Shown: positions 1-12,159 of the stretch, piece by piece
How the letters are laid out: each line of letters starts with the position of its first letter
Numbering within the stretch: the first letter of the stretch is position 1
Source of the DNA: Punica granatum
Taxonomy: Eukaryota > Streptophyta > Magnoliopsida > Myrtales > Lythraceae
Assembly: GCF_007655135.1 (NCBI RefSeq)
Contig: NC_045129.1
Span: 36,395,122-36,459,121 of the forward strand
DNA: 64,000 bases
Direction: 5' to 3'
The notes under the pieces: model-generated
What the model was told of the DNA's origin: nothing
Database searches by the model: none
Seen by the model: the letters and a program-made list of their open reading frames with translations, nothing else
Position numbers and translations under genes: made by a program

Positions 1-1465
1 TTTCTCCTCCTCTCCAAAGATGCCCATTTGGTATTTGATTCTTCGATGACGAAACGCGTGCAGTTTGAATGCCGCGATTGTTGGGATGGGATTGATCAGT
101 TTTCTACTTGATTCTTTGGCATTGTCTTGGTTCAATTGGATGGCAGCATTGGGATGGATTTGGGGGGCATTTCTAGCTTATGGGGCTCCTCTGGGTCTCA
201 GCTCAATGATCAAACTTTTGCTAAAAAAAGGGGAAAGTGAATGCTCTGCTAAAGTGCTTTTCTTTTTGTTGGGGGCAGAAGTTAGTGCATTGTATACTTT
301 GTCATTGCGAAGGCCTACTCCGGACCATGAAGTAAGGCTTCATAGAGGAATATTCTAGTCTTGTTGTCGTATATACTCGTTTGATCTCCATGACAGGATG
401 ATCGTGATTAGTGTTTTTGTTGGATGGCTTGTCTCTGTGCATGCTTGTACGAATCTCTGGGACTTTTTGCTTGGTGTAGCGGCATCCTAGGTGGTAGATG
501 AGAATGTAGTATTGAAAAAATTCAAGCTCAGACCATAGAGAAGCTGTATGAAGAGCTTAGGCGATTGCTGGTTGCTTCTGTTGTAAGAGGCTGATTGATC
601 TGTAGTGGAGTTATTGACATTTAACTTGTTGGTGATGAGAAGTTGGTTGAGAGTTCTGAATTGACAGATGAACCTACCAAGCATTGCAGCTAGATGTTGA
701 GAATGGCTCCATGATTTTTTCCCCCTCTTGGTCTGGGGTTGGATTTGTTACAGGTGACAAGCCGATGCTTTTGAGTTGGAATTAAGGAAGAGCCTTTTGT
801 GCATAAGATTTTTCAACAATGTCTGAAGCCAATGCGTTTAAGTTGTACTTGAGAAAGAGCATATTCTGCATGAGCATGTTCAACAATAACTCATAGCTCT
901 GTGCCCGCAGCGCTCAGTTAATGGCATATCATGTTGGTCACGGGTCCTAGTTTTCCTGTAAATTTTTGCTTTGCATTGAGTGCTGCAATTTGATATCTTT
1001 GAATGTTTGAAATCTTTATTTTACAGCATGAATATAATGTTACAGAGGCCTTGGGATCGAAGAACAATACCAGGTGTCTGTTTTTGGACAAAATCCAAAA
1101 TGGCAGATAGTTTCTATTCATCTTTGGCTATTTAACCAAATATGGATAACCTTATTCAGCAGTTGGTGCTTTTAATATCGCACTTTTATGCAAATGCTTT
1201 TCTGATTGGGGAAAACATAACCTTGTTATACCATCAATGGTCTCTTCCCCAGAATGTTATGTCTATTATCTCTTTACCTACATATTGTGTAGAGTCTCAA
1301 GGACTTGAGCCCTCTAGTTACTATTCCATTTTTACTTTTATGGTGCAAATTCTATTTTTTACTCATCTTCTTAAGTATTTCTTAGCTATCTTCTTTAGTT
1401 ACTTATTCAAAACTGGCACCAATTTGAACATTCTGTGTAAACTTTTCTATTGGATTGTTATACAG
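1..1465. other. Upstream/intronic sequence of the DUF1336 gene
   Basis: No exon could be supported here. The gene that becomes recognisable at 1466 must have at least one earlier exon, because its first visible exon starts in mid-codon and the family normally has an N-terminal basic, Ser-rich stretch. Short open frames at 65-358 and 1142-1612 have no family resemblance; the second runs straight through a good splice acceptor at 1464-1465, so it is probably intron. The 5' exons may lie outside the window. Confidence 0.5.
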
Positions 1466-4112
1466 GAGGAAGCATTGAGGAAGCATGGTTCGATTCAGTT
1501 GCAGTATTCGATTCTGATTGTGATGAAGATGACTACAGGAGCGTCCCTGATGGTACTGTACAAAAATTTCCCCTACATGTGCATTATTAACATCCTTCTC
1601 TGCGCAGGCTGATCATGTGGTGAAATGTCTGTTCATTCATATCTGTAGATGTGCTGTCACTTAATGGCTTGGAAGGGGCCTCCAGATCAAGTACTGCCTC
1701 ACTCAGAGATTCCGTACATGGAGAAAGTTTCCAACGTATCTCTTCTATTGATCAGATGCACAGACCGGCTGATATGCTACCTGGTAACTCCGGTGCTCAT
1801 GGTTTGCATTCAGACGATATTGATGCCAATGCAAGATCCAATGAAGTAAAGAAACCTGTCTTCATAGACGAAATCTCTTCATCTACAGATGAAACGGTGG
1901 GAAAGGAGGAGGGATTGCTGGATAATTGTGGGATGATTCCAGGCAACTGTTTGCCTTGTCTCGCTTCGACTGTGCCCTCAATTGAAAAGAGAAGATCATT
2001 GAGCTCTAGTCCACCAAGTGCGAGAAAAAAAGTTACGTCAAAGCTTTCATTCAAGTGGAGAGAAGGGCATCCTAATGCTACGCTTTGTGAGTAGATTCTG
2101 CTATTTATTCGTGACAGTCACCACTATAATTCTGTGCAAGCACTTACTCTCCAAATATGATAATATCTAACCTCATTTTATTTTTGGGTTTCAGTTTCGT
2201 CAAAGACTTTTCTGCAAAGACCTATAGCTGGTTCTCAAGTGCCCTTTTGCCCTATCGAAAAGAAAATGCTTGATTGTTGGTCATTCATTGAGCCAAGTTC
2301 CTTCAAAGTTCGGGGAGTGAACTACTTTAGGTACTGAAAGTGGAATAAATTTTAATCTATTTATTTCATCAATCTAATCTGTTTTATTATGACACTAGCT
2401 TGTGCGCAAGTTACAATGATGAAATTGATGCCAATTCTGTTTCAATGATCTGCTGAGCTTTCTAAAGAAGGTTCATATATGGGGAAAATTTTTGGCTCCT
2501 TGCTTTGCTCATGTCTTATATATTGTGTGGCAGGGACAAGAAGAAGGATTTTGCTCCTAATCATGCGGCATATTATCCTTTTGGTGTTGATGTATTTCTA
2601 ACTCAGAGAAAGATAGAGCATCTAGCTCGTTTTGTGGAACTCCCTCCCATCAATTCCTCGGGAAAACTCCCTCCTATTCTTGTTGTGAATGTTCAGGTAC
2701 AAAATAGACTAGTTTGCATTGCCCTTTCTCAGTAATGTCTTTCAATGCACTTGTGTGATCCGCATGCTATTATCTTTATGGCTTGTCCACACTTCAATAA
2801 CTTTAGTGGGTACGTAAATGAATTGGTTGAAGCTCTTGGAGAGAATCGAAACAGATCAAGAATTCCACAATCGTTTATCTGCAATCCGATTGTTGTCCGA
2901 GGAGTGCAGGCTATTTTATTTTCTCAGACGCACATTCCTTGCATGTTATGATGTACCATTCTTGCTGTTTTGTTTCTATTAAGAACTAACGGCTACTTTT
3001 ATTTGCACGTTTCAGATACCGTTGTATCCTACTGGAATCTTTCAGAGTGAAACTGATGGTGAAGGGATGAGTTTTGTTCTGTACTTTAAGCTTTCTGACA
3101 GTTACCAGAAGGAACTTTCTCCACATTTTCAAGAGAGCATCCTGGTAAGATCTATCATGAATTTCTATTTAGATACATGTTTTCATTATTTATTCTCATT
3201 AATGTCGATCGTCTGGGAGAAACTATTGTAATATCTTGACCGGGGCACTTTCTTTAATTAATCGAACATCTTGAAATCCACGCTTCAAGTTGTAAGTTGA
3301 GGGGTATCATATTAGTACTTATGTTCTGCCCAACCGTGATATGCTCCTTGGTTTAGATTTAAGATAAATTTCAAGATGTCTCTCCATCGTGCTCTGCTGA
3401 TTGTTTCTCGCTTTTCTACCAGCTAATTTTAATCTCCATCCATTACCTTGTCTTCTTACTCCAAAACAGAAATTGATAAACGATGAAGTCGAGAAGGTCA
3501 AAAGTTTTCCTGTAGATACGATTGTACCTTTCCGGGAAAGATTGAAGATATTGGGCCGCGTTGCAAATGTGGAAGACCTGCACTTGAGCGCTGCAGAGAG
3601 GAAGCTTATGCAGGCCTATAATGAAAAACCAGTTCTTTCACGACCTCAGCATGACTTTTATTCGGTAGCTTTGCAGATTTAATTTGATGAAATACATTTC
3701 TCTTACAACAAATCTGGGTCTGACAGCAATGAAATTCTGCAGGGAGAAAATTATTTCGAGATTGATATAGATATGCACAGATTCAGTTACATCTCTAGGA
3801 AAGGTTTTGAAGCATTCCTAGATCGACTGAAGCTCTGCATCTTGGATATCGGTCTCACAATTCAGGCAAGTTTTCGTATTTCCCCCTTCTTTCTTTTCTC
3901 CTCCTTTCCCATCTTTCAATGGCTTAACCATCATCTATATTTCATATTCAAATTGTTATCGCGGCTTGTAATTTCTTTTCCAATTCCTATTGAACGAACA
4001 GGGAAACAAGGCCGAAGAATTGCCGGAGCAGTTGCTCTGCAGTATCAGGTTGAGTGGAATTGACTACAGGAATTACCAGCAATTGGGGTTAAACCAGGAC
4101 CCACCCCTTTGA
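1466..4112 (+). CDS. DUF1336 / EDR2 C-terminal domain protein, 5' end missing
   Basis: Exons read at 1466-1552, 1649-2086, 2195-2330, 2534-2696, 3016-3144, 3470-3664, 3743-3865 and 4002-4112. All join in frame and end in TGA. The first visible exon carries EEAWFDS followed by an acidic run, the hallmark before the DUF1336 (EDR2_C) domain of plant proteins such as Arabidopsis CW14. Later exons give [29 protein letters not shown] and then [18 protein letters not shown], all conserved domain motifs. The end reads [12 protein letters not shown]. The molecular function of the family is not established; EDR2 itself is a lipid-binding negative regulator of defence and senescence, but this protein shows no START or PH domain in the window. 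Intron 7 (3866-4001) starts with GC rather than GT. The gene converges on the EXO84A-like gene. Family assignment is sure; upstream exons are missing. Confidence 0.85.
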
Positions 4113-4873
4113 TTGGCTTGATTATTAAATCATGTAATGCATTGATCATTATCAATCACTATATATTTTCTATTCGTACTAATAAAAGAGCAAATGTTCT
4201 GTGTCTGTTTCCTGTGGTGGGCAATCGTTTCTTGCCTCCACAAGTTCATATTGCTGCAGCAGAGTGTAAAATGTCTTGGGTTATCTTTTGAACATCCATT
4301 CGCACTTTGCAGTGCTCAAAAGAAACCCATCAAAGAAAAGCCTTGTCTGGAACTTAGGAAAGTTCTCTGTATTCTCAATGAGATGAGAAAGGATGTAGAT
4401 GCCCGATGAAAAGAATTCATGCCCTGTTGCTTGGTTTCTGACTGATGTCGGTAAGAAGGAATGAGATAAGATTAACCCGTAGAAGATACACTGCAAAATT
4501 GATGGTTCATTATAAGCTTGTCGTTGCTATGGAATTCTGCAGAAGAGAAAAATGTGTCCTTGCGTCTGTCTATTCTCAATTATCAATTTTGATCTGTGCA
4601 AGCTGAAGGTCTCGGGCCTGAGGGAAGAGACTACTCCCTCTCTTTCTGACTCCGACTTCAGTCCTCTCCGACCCCAAAGGTAAGTTCTCATTTTCGTCTG
4701 TTCTTTTGTAATGGCTGCGGACTTAACACACTGGAATTCCTATCGGAATTCGATGTAGACGTCCTCAAAGAGCTTTGGTGAATTATAATTATAATCCTCC
4801 CCTACAGAGATAAACTCTCTGTGGATGATACAGTAGCTCTCTTACCCGAAAAGACTATCATTATACAAAATTT
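4113..4873. other. Intergenic spacer between convergent genes
   Basis: Sits between the stop codons of the DUF1336 gene (+) and the EXO84A-like gene (-). It should hold both 3' UTRs and polyadenylation regions. Small open frames at 4109-4496 overlap on both strands and show no family resemblance. Nothing else seen. Confidence 0.5.
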
Positions 4874-7800
4874 TCAGTTACTCCCGTGAGATACGACTGA
4901 CGAAATCGATTTTGCCGTGGGGCTCACGACATCTCGCTCCATTCCAAAGTTTGCCTTCCCGCTTAGCATCTTTATTGCTATCTGTGCAACTTCAGCGAAC
5001 CACTCTTCTTCCGGTAGCACGCTGCCGGAATTGAAAAACAAGCATCTTAATGCAAAAATGGTTCTTGAAGAGAGTATATCTCGACATCTATTTTTCGTGT
5101 TTCTATTAGCTTTTACCTGTATGGATCTATTCCGGTTGAAGCAATAGATTCTATTGCTCTCTCGATGATATTCTTGATGACTTGATGAAGATGTCGTGAT
5201 AAGTAACGGCCTTGCGATGAGAATAAGATCACGAATTCCATGTCCAAATAGAACTGCAGAAATTCCAAACGAAGCCAGTTCCAATCAGTCCCACCGACTG
5301 ATTTACATATGAATCGAAATTTCTGTTGATGTACCTGACGAAGCCCGAGTGGACCCAGTGGCTTTGGCCCCTGCTCGACATCTTCCCAGAATGCTTGATC
5401 ATCAGAAAGCCACAATATGACAGTCTCGGTGAGTCTCATCAGCAAGATTGTAGCGAACCTCTCCCTGCCTACGAACATGTCTGTCGCGAAGCTTGCCATC
5501 CGAGACAGTTTCAGGAAGAGTTCCTAAGCAAGAATTAGGAAATATAAGGGGAAGCAGAAAAAATCGCGGAGCCGCATAAAATGATTAAACCCGATTCTGT
5601 ATGATATTTGGATTTGCAGTACCTGGAATATAGGAGAAGGAAACCATTCCGGTTCATCAGGGAAATCATCCATTGTCGTGTACATCTGCGAGTTGAGACG
5701 AATATCGCCATCTTCAGTGAAAATTAGCTCGAGGGCATGCTGTCTGCAGAAACTATCCCTTAATCGATCCACTGATCTCTGGAGCCTCTTCTTCCACTCC
5801 CTCTGCTCAGGAAGCCGATACTGTCTATCCGAAGCTCTTCTGCCCTGGTCATCGTTTTTATTGGCCATGAGCTTCATGGCAGCTCGTGGAAGAAGCTCAT
5901 CTGCAAGCAATGAAGCATTGGCCAGCAGACCAATCTGCTGGGCTTCAGTCTCAGCCATTCTCACAATCCTGCTGGCAGCTCCTTCGGGGTTGTCCTCATT
6001 CTCTGCCGAGCTCGGGAGGGCATTTATGAGCAGGTTGACGTACGAGCTGAAGACCTGTATTAGGCCTTCGAGCGTGGCCCCTTCCAGCTGCAGGCTCTCG
6101 AGGGGCCCCACGTCCTCTAGGAATTCCTAGATCAGAGATAAAGATCACATTAGTGAAGAAAATTAAAGGCATGATGAGAAGTACTCATACAAATGTCATT
6201 CGACAGACACGTTTTCGAGTTGCATTAAGGAAAGTTACTACCAATATTTGGTGTCTCCTAAGAATGAAAAACCGAAAACAAGTTTTCAGGAAATTGTGTA
6301 AAGGTAAGAAGAATTCACCTGAACCATCGAATTGAACTTGTGAGCGCTACTTGAGAGCCTAGGCTGAGATACAGTTCCAGTACTGGAAAATGATGCTGTC
6401 GAAAAGGCACGCGAAGGGCGCCCACCAACCGGTGTATAAGCGAGGGACCATGTATCAGCTGCTGCTAGGGCGGCGCTGTTCTGCTCTATTCTCTTCAAGT
6501 TAGTAGTCAGTGCCTGCTCAATACATGGCCGGAAAAGCCTCAGTAGAACAGGAGAAAGAGCCAGCCCACGCGCTTCCAGCACCGAGCAGTGGCCCAAGCA
6601 GATGTGGACGCATTCGGCTGCGACCCTGAGGGACCCCGAGGCGGCTGCTGAGGCCAAGACCCGTCTCTTGAGGAGGCCAGCAAAGGCTTCTGCCTCCTTG
6701 ACAGCCCACGTCACGAGCTCCGATGTGAAAGCAGGTTCTTCCCCAAAGACTGCCAGGGAGTCACTGGCGGTTTGCGCAATGGTCGAGAAAACGAGCTGGG
6801 AGAGGGCGGCTGCAAAGGCGCCACCACATGAGGATGAGCTCTGAGATCGGAGGCCCTGAGTATTGCAATGAAGCTTCTTGTGGTGGGAGGCTAGCAGCAG
6901 GCTGTGTGCCCGGGGCCCATCCCCAAGCTTTTTCAGGGCTAGGACCGCCGAACGGAGCTCAGGTCCACGCGTTGAGGGCTGCGACGTCATCTCTGCGAGC
7001 TGGTCAGCGAGTTTCTGCCTCTGCTCTGTGATAGTGTTCTGGAGAGACAGCAAGGCTGCCAGGCTCAAAGTCCCCCGCTCGGTGGCTTCTACCTTGACTC
7101 GATCCCCCTCGTCGAAGGCAGCCAAAGCTTCGTCCACCCTCCTCTCGGCCAATAAGACTTCTAGGTTCTCTAGGAACTCCACTAACCACTTCTCCATGTT
7201 GGAGAGCTCCCTCTGGCCAGAGTCAAGCATGTCCTCTTCGGATGAATCATCGGAGGCCTTATGGAGATGTGCACGGACTCCTTCTGCCAGTCCATGGACG
7301 AGGGCGCCTTGAGTTGAGAGGAGGTTCCTCATGGAAAGGAGCTGCCCTTCGAGATCGGTTATCTCCCGAGATGTGCTACACACAAACTACTTGTCATCAT
7401 GACTTGGCGCAGCACAGTAACTATATATTCGTTAACATCAAGTGAAATTGCAAAATAAAATGACCCATTCGTGCCTTTCGTCGATAAGCATTCTGATTCT
7501 AAATTATAATTCTGCCGCAAGAAGAAGTGTAAAACACAAAAGGTACGGTACCGACAGGCTATTGGTAAACGGGAATGCACGTCTTTGCTTACCGTATGAA
7601 GGCTCCATAATTGGCATACACACTTTTCCGCATTTCCTCTGCAGATGCCTTCTTTAAATCCACAAGGTAAGCCCGTAGATGCTTTATTTCCTGCCCGTTA
7701 TTCAAAACCAGTTAATACGAAGGGAAAGTTTCATAGCGGTGATGCAGTCCTCCCAGGAACCATATTCAAGCAAGTCAGTAACAGAATTACGAGCAACAAG

Positions 7801-8328
7801 TACGATAATTGGAACAGGGAAATTAGCGAGTTCTCGATGACATTTGCTTTGTTATAGATATGTGACTAAGAACACTAAGGAAGTTGAGTTCCCGATAGGT
7901 TTCACACACTAGCCGGTTTCATCAGCATATGTAGAGCTGATTATCGCCGGTATCCAGCCTATCGAGGATGATCATGGCTTAAAGAAAATGCCTGAAGCGT
8001 TTGCTAACAATCAAGAAATTTCCAAGAACCCAACGTGAGAAAAAAGACCTCTTTTCCAGGAGAAGTACAGTTTCCGAATCAAAATGGGCCCGTATCCTCC
8101 TTATTTGGGAATTGGATTTCGGATATTGAAACGATATGAAATACCTGAAAGGAAATAAACCGACTGTACCTTTTCGGTCATGCTTTGGCATTTGGAGGTG
8201 ACGTAGCCATCGGGCTCGAACCGCGAGGACTTGAAGATCTTGAGCCTGTCGCTCAGCGGCAGGTCAGCTTCAAAGTCCATGGAATCCCCCTTGCTCGAGG
8301 AAAACGATGTTCTCGACAGAGAAGTCAT
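4874..8328 (-). CDS. EXO84A: Exocyst complex component EXO84A-like
   Basis: Seven exons on the minus strand: 8328-8170, 7690-7593, 7375-6319, 6126-5623, 5523-5335, 5253-5117 and 5021-4874. All junctions are GT-AG and keep frame, giving about 763 aa, the usual size of plant EXO84 proteins. The start MTSLSRTSFSSSKGDS leads into LSDRLKIFKSS and YVTSKCQSMTEK, the conserved EXO84 N-terminus. Exon 2 encodes HLRAYLVDLKKASAEEMRKS, followed by SREITDLEGQL, the Vps51/EXO84 coiled-coil region. The middle is the EXO84 cusp-like helical domain, and the C-terminus has ASFATDMFVGRERF and SQGRYLSRHLHQVIKNII. EXO84 is one of eight exocyst subunits, which tether secretory vesicles to the plasma membrane. Plants have EXO84A, B and C; the overall pattern looks most like A, but paralogue choice needs a tree. 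Confidence 0.9.
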
Positions 8329-9852
8329 CGTTGTTCTTGTTCCAGGTGCTCCTTGACTTGTTCTTCCTTAACGTTCAGGCACGAAGCTGGTGGCCTTCTT
8401 CTTGTTCCTGTTCTGATCTCATTCGATCTCCGGTAACAATCGGAGGATGAAGAATCAAGAACACCGTTTCTTCGTGACGTGTCGAGTTTGAGACATGATT
8501 TGGAATCAACAATCAATGTTTGAGGAGATGGACATGGAGATGGAGATGGAGATGGACAGAGGCTCAGTATTGGAATCTCTCTTCATAACGAAATTCCGGA
8601 TGACTCGTTCATTCGTTTGTTAAATAAATTTTATCATGTCTGCAATCGTTTCATATTTTTCATTATTTGCCATGTTTTCAGAAACTTTCACAATTTCACC
8701 CCTCAATTTTACAAATTTCTTCTGGATTAATTTCTCTTCCACGCACGATTTATTCTTCGTTTCCATCGGATAAATCTATATTTAAACTAGGTAAAAAGCC
8801 TTGATTACACAGGATAATATAAAAATAATAATAATTATTTTGGTGAAAAAATATTATAAATATATACACGATTTAAAAACTTGAATTGAGATGTTAGGAA
8901 TTGTGAGAGGAGATAGCTAAATAAATAAAATAATATATTTATGCATCTTTTTCAAGATTCAAATTCTTTTAATATATGATAAACTATTTGTTACACCTCA
9001 AAATTTGTTATATTATAGATAAAACAAAACGATGAATGCAAATACGTGAAAAGAAAAAAGAGTTGAATAAAATATGAGAGTGAATATACAGATGATGATG
9101 ATGAACTCTCCAAGCAAAATATCATAATAAAGTACGCAAATGAAAACCTGACGAAAATCTTTTGAAATGACCAAATTGACGTGAGATCGGTATTAGTACT
9201 TGATAAGCATGCAACACACTCATATACCCATATATTTATATATATCAAGTTCATAAAGACACTAATGTCTTTGTAAACGGAAATATAATGGTAAGGATTC
9301 TGATACAAACAATATCTATATATAGATGCCAATATATAATGTAAGTTTGCATGTGAGTGACCAAAATTTTGTCTAATGTTTGAGTTTTCAATGACTTTTT
9401 TTTGTGTGTTTATCATGATATTCGAAATTTAATTATCTCGACTAATTTAATTTGAGTCAAATCAACATATTAAAGAAGTAAAGCTCTCAATAAAGATTTT
9501 ATTCATTTATAAGATTCAATGATTAACCATGATCAGTTGGTTACGGCTTTTAATGCGTGGGTCTACTGCATTGAAAGCTAAAGCTTTTAACTGTTGGAGC
9601 AAGCTGCGACAAGTTATTATTACTAGGGTTTTGTCTTTCTTTTGCAATTCCCTTATTATTATTATTATTATTATTATTTGGGTGAAAGCAATTCCTTATT
9701 TTTTAATTTCAAATATTAATACATTGCCAGTTGAGACTATATTGCAAGCAGAATTTGATGGTCACTCCTCCCTTACGGTGGAGGCAACCTTACAAACTAA
9801 AATCACATATATAATCCCCAATTATCTATTGGATTATCTTATTAAACAAGTT
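8329..9852. other. AT-rich intergenic region upstream of EXO84A-like gene
   Basis: 8329-8600 probably holds the promoter and 5' UTR of the EXO84A-like gene; a short GGAGAT-type run lies at 8526-8556. From 8600 to 9500 the sequence is strongly AT-rich, and the open frame at 8991-9416 has low-complexity composition without homology. An ATT trinucleotide tract lies at about 9650-9680. No gene supported. Confidence 0.5.
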
Positions 9853-10438
9853 TTAGCACCCCATCACTTTGTTAGCCTGGAGCTTCAGTTTTTCGGTGAA
9901 CGTCCCATCGTTCCCTGCCAGAGCTCTATATTTGTCCTTCTGGGTGAAGCTAGTGCACTCGTAGGAAAGCGTCGCAGCTATTAGCCTCTGTATGTAGTTC
10001 GCCGCCTCTTGGCTCGACTTCCCGGAGCTGCAGGTCAGCTGCGGAGGTAGCTTGTTCAGGAAAGTCACCTCGTAGGCCGGGCTAGGGTTCATGAAGAAGT
10101 AGAATGGGTCCATCCCTTTCCAACCTCGGGAAGTCATTCCGCGGAACATGCTCATCTGGTTCGCCATAGCCACCGGCACGAGCTGGTCAGTCAGTTCTGT
10201 GAATGGGGCTGAGAAGCGCAAGAGGAATGGTTCTCGGCAGGTGGTGCCCTCGGGGCATATTGCAAGGTCTCCCTCTTCCAGAAGCCTCTTGATCATGGAG
10301 GCGTCCGTGGTGCGGTCCCTGCTCAGCCTGACAGTCTTGATCGGGGATATGATCTCGGAGAGTCTGGAGACCGAGTAGGTGACTGCTGGAAACAGTCTTC
10401 CCAGCGCCGTGGAGAGGAATATTGGGTCGAGCAGGCTC
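9853..10438 (-). pseudogene. RAM2: 5'-truncated RAM2-type glycerol-3-phosphate acyltransferase
   Basis: The minus-strand frame gives about 195 aa matching the C-terminal acyltransferase half of land-plant GPATs: [31 protein letters not shown], then motif [19 protein letters not shown], then [16 protein letters not shown], ending NKVMGC and a stop. The phrasing and the KVMGC tail fit RAM2, the mycorrhiza-associated sn-2 GPAT, better than GPAT4/6/8 (recalled). Homology stops abruptly at about 10438. The motif I histidine of HxxxxD is gone: the sequence reads EVWSLLD where the family has a CSHRTLLD-like stretch. The whole N-terminal half (HAD-like phosphatase domain and membrane helices) is absent from the next kilobase. 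It is very probably non-functional. The reading frame is still open, so the truncation may be recent. Confidence 0.75.
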
Positions 10439-11229
10439 CAAACTTCATGATTCTTCCGTATGTGGAGTTTTCTGTGCAACTGAGACAAAAAGAATGTTCG
10501 ATCGTAGAATAGCAGGACAATTTTTGCTTTCCTTTTTCTTCACTTAACACAATGGTTGAAGAAGTAAGGAGTAAACAATAATTTGCTTCTCAATGAAAGC
10601 ATGAAAACTTGTCTTCGTTATCTAAAAGGGAAGTCAAACACACTTTCATGTAAGGAAATCGAAAACTTCCTCCTTGTAACCGATGTAATTCTTGAATCAG
10701 GAGACTGGTTCTTTGTGCTCTTGTTTGAAACATCGGAACTTTTTTTGTGCAGGGTGAGTCGCAGGACGACGTCAAGAGGTGGCAACTGCAAGAATTCCCG
10801 ATACTCAATTCGAGTTTCCGGGAAGAGATCTTGTGGGGCCAGTGGAAGCATGTCCTCTTTCAATACTTTGGGACGGGATGCTTGGAGCAGGATATCGCAT
10901 CTTTATGATATTCTTCGAGATAATGATGAATAAGTAATAGCAAGCATAGCCCAACAGTTATTACAGTGAACCGCCACTATTATTGTCTCAATTTTATAGA
11001 AAAGCAATTGAATCGGCCAGTTCCATCTGAAAATGATATGAATCGGGATCAATTTATTCTCAGGTGCAACCAAGTATCGCCGTGTGGTCAAAATAATAAA
11101 AGTAAAATTATGGGTAGAGAATTTTCATGTTACAAAAATATTAAGACGTGTATGGTTTAGATTTTATTTATAGAAATTCAATGATCGCAGATATAGTAAA
11201 TTACTAATTATTTTTTCTCTCCTCAACCG
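10439..11229. other. Spacer around the orphan exon
   Basis: Apart from the coding-like island at 10753-10908, no gene is supported. The sequence between the GPAT remnant and the LINE fragment is AT-rich after 10910. Overlapping short open frames occur on both strands with no recognised domain. Confidence 0.4.
10753..10908 (+). other. Orphan terminal-exon-like coding island
   Basis: A strong pyrimidine-rich splice acceptor (TTTTTTTGTGCAG, ending 10752) is followed by a 52-codon open frame ending in TGA at 10906-10908. The frame looks protein-like, with tryptophan- and aromatic-rich motifs such as RWQLQEFPILNSSF and WGQWKHVLFQYFGTGC. I do not recognise the family and see no upstream exons. It lies head-on to the truncated GPAT, so both may be rearrangement debris. 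It may also be coincidental open sequence. Confidence 0.3.
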
Positions 11230-11822
11230 TCCCAATTTGTCACCTAAAGCGGACTGGTCTTGGATTTGGAAGAGCAACGCCATCCCCAAGATTCGACTTT
11301 TTATTTGGCTTTGGTCTCATGGAAAGTTGGCAACCATATCTCACTTGGCCAACAGAGGTCTTCCTATGGACCCACAATGCTCTTTCTGCAGCTTCCAAGA
11401 GGAATCAATCCTGCATATTCTTAGGGAGTATCCCATCGCCCGTAATTTCTGGGATAGTGTTTGTATCCCGTCATCTAAACGAGCCATCTTCTCTATCCCG
11501 TTGGGGGATTGGATCAGATTTAATTGATCCTCCTCTCAACATTCTTCTATGGGAATTCCATGGGGAACCTTCTTCCTGATAGCCATTTGGAATTTATGAA
11601 AGAATCGAAACATTCTAATATTCTCCCGCAAACCTCTCCATAGTGACCTATACACCCACACCAATGAGCTTGCTGTTGAGTATTGGAGTTTCTTTGTTAG
11701 AAGTACCCTTAAGCCTACCAAACAAATTCTACTGAAATGGGAAGCCCCACCTGAAGGTTTCTTCACCCTCAACATTGACGGGTCTATCAAGGGGGGACTC
11801 GGGATACCTAAGTTCATATAAA
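11230..11822 (+). pseudogene. LINE (non-LTR retrotransposon) 3' fragment, decayed
   Basis: The plus strand encodes the zinc-binding RT-associated domain (zf-RVT): WSWIWKSNAIPKIRLFIWL, then GLPMDPQCSFC with a Cys-x2-Cys pair, ESILHILREYPIARNFWDSV and a following tryptophan. Stops and a frame change occur after about 11525. The end of a plant RNase H-like domain (RVT_3) then appears near 11735-11815 with KWEAPPEGFFTLNIDGS. This order (reverse transcriptase, zf-RVT, RNase H) is typical of plant L1-type elements or of host genes derived from them. No reverse transcriptase catalytic region is present, so this is a dead 3' fragment. Confidence 0.75.
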
Positions 11823-11989
11823 AAAAAAAATGATGATAACCGCTGAAATTCTTTTTCTCTCTCTTCTTATTAACCTATTGATGATTATTCCTTCTTAGTC
11901 ATATATATTACCCTATTCATGTTCACCAGGTTAAGATTAACATGTCACTATTTGATAAATATCAAAAGATAAACGAATAACACTGGTGA

Positions 11990-12105
11990 CACTCGACTTT
12001 CACTCAATCTCACTAAAAAATCAGGTCGTGCTAGATATCTTAGTGGCATTTCCTTAAGTTCGAATCTCATTAGAGAAAGACTAGTACTCATAGTCTCAAA
12101 GGAAA
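11990..12105 (+). repeat. Dispersed repeat, copy 1
   Basis: This stretch, including TTTCACTCAATCTCACT, CTTAGTGGCAT, GATTCTCATTAG-like sequence and TTAGTACTCATAG-like sequence, is related in the same orientation to 21270-21390. The match is imperfect but long and collinear, so it is a dispersed repeat, probably a SINE or MITE remnant. Ends are undefined. Confidence 0.55.
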
Positions 12106-12159
12106 GGCGAATAAAAAGAAAATAGATGGTGCTTTGAGAGAAAATTCGGAGACCCGCAC

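Noticed and set aside
1142..1612. 156-aa open frame on the plus strand
   Set aside because: Composition is hydrophobic low-complexity from AT-rich intron sequence, and it runs through the acceptor and exon of the DUF1336 gene in the wrong frame.
8991..9416. 141-aa minus-strand open frame
   Set aside because: Encoded by AT-rich repeats, with runs of Ser, Tyr, Phe and Ile and no domain. Looks like chance openness.
10618..10863. Minus-strand frame opposite the orphan exon
   Set aside because: The plus-strand frame has a matching splice acceptor and better protein-like character; only one strand is likely to be real.
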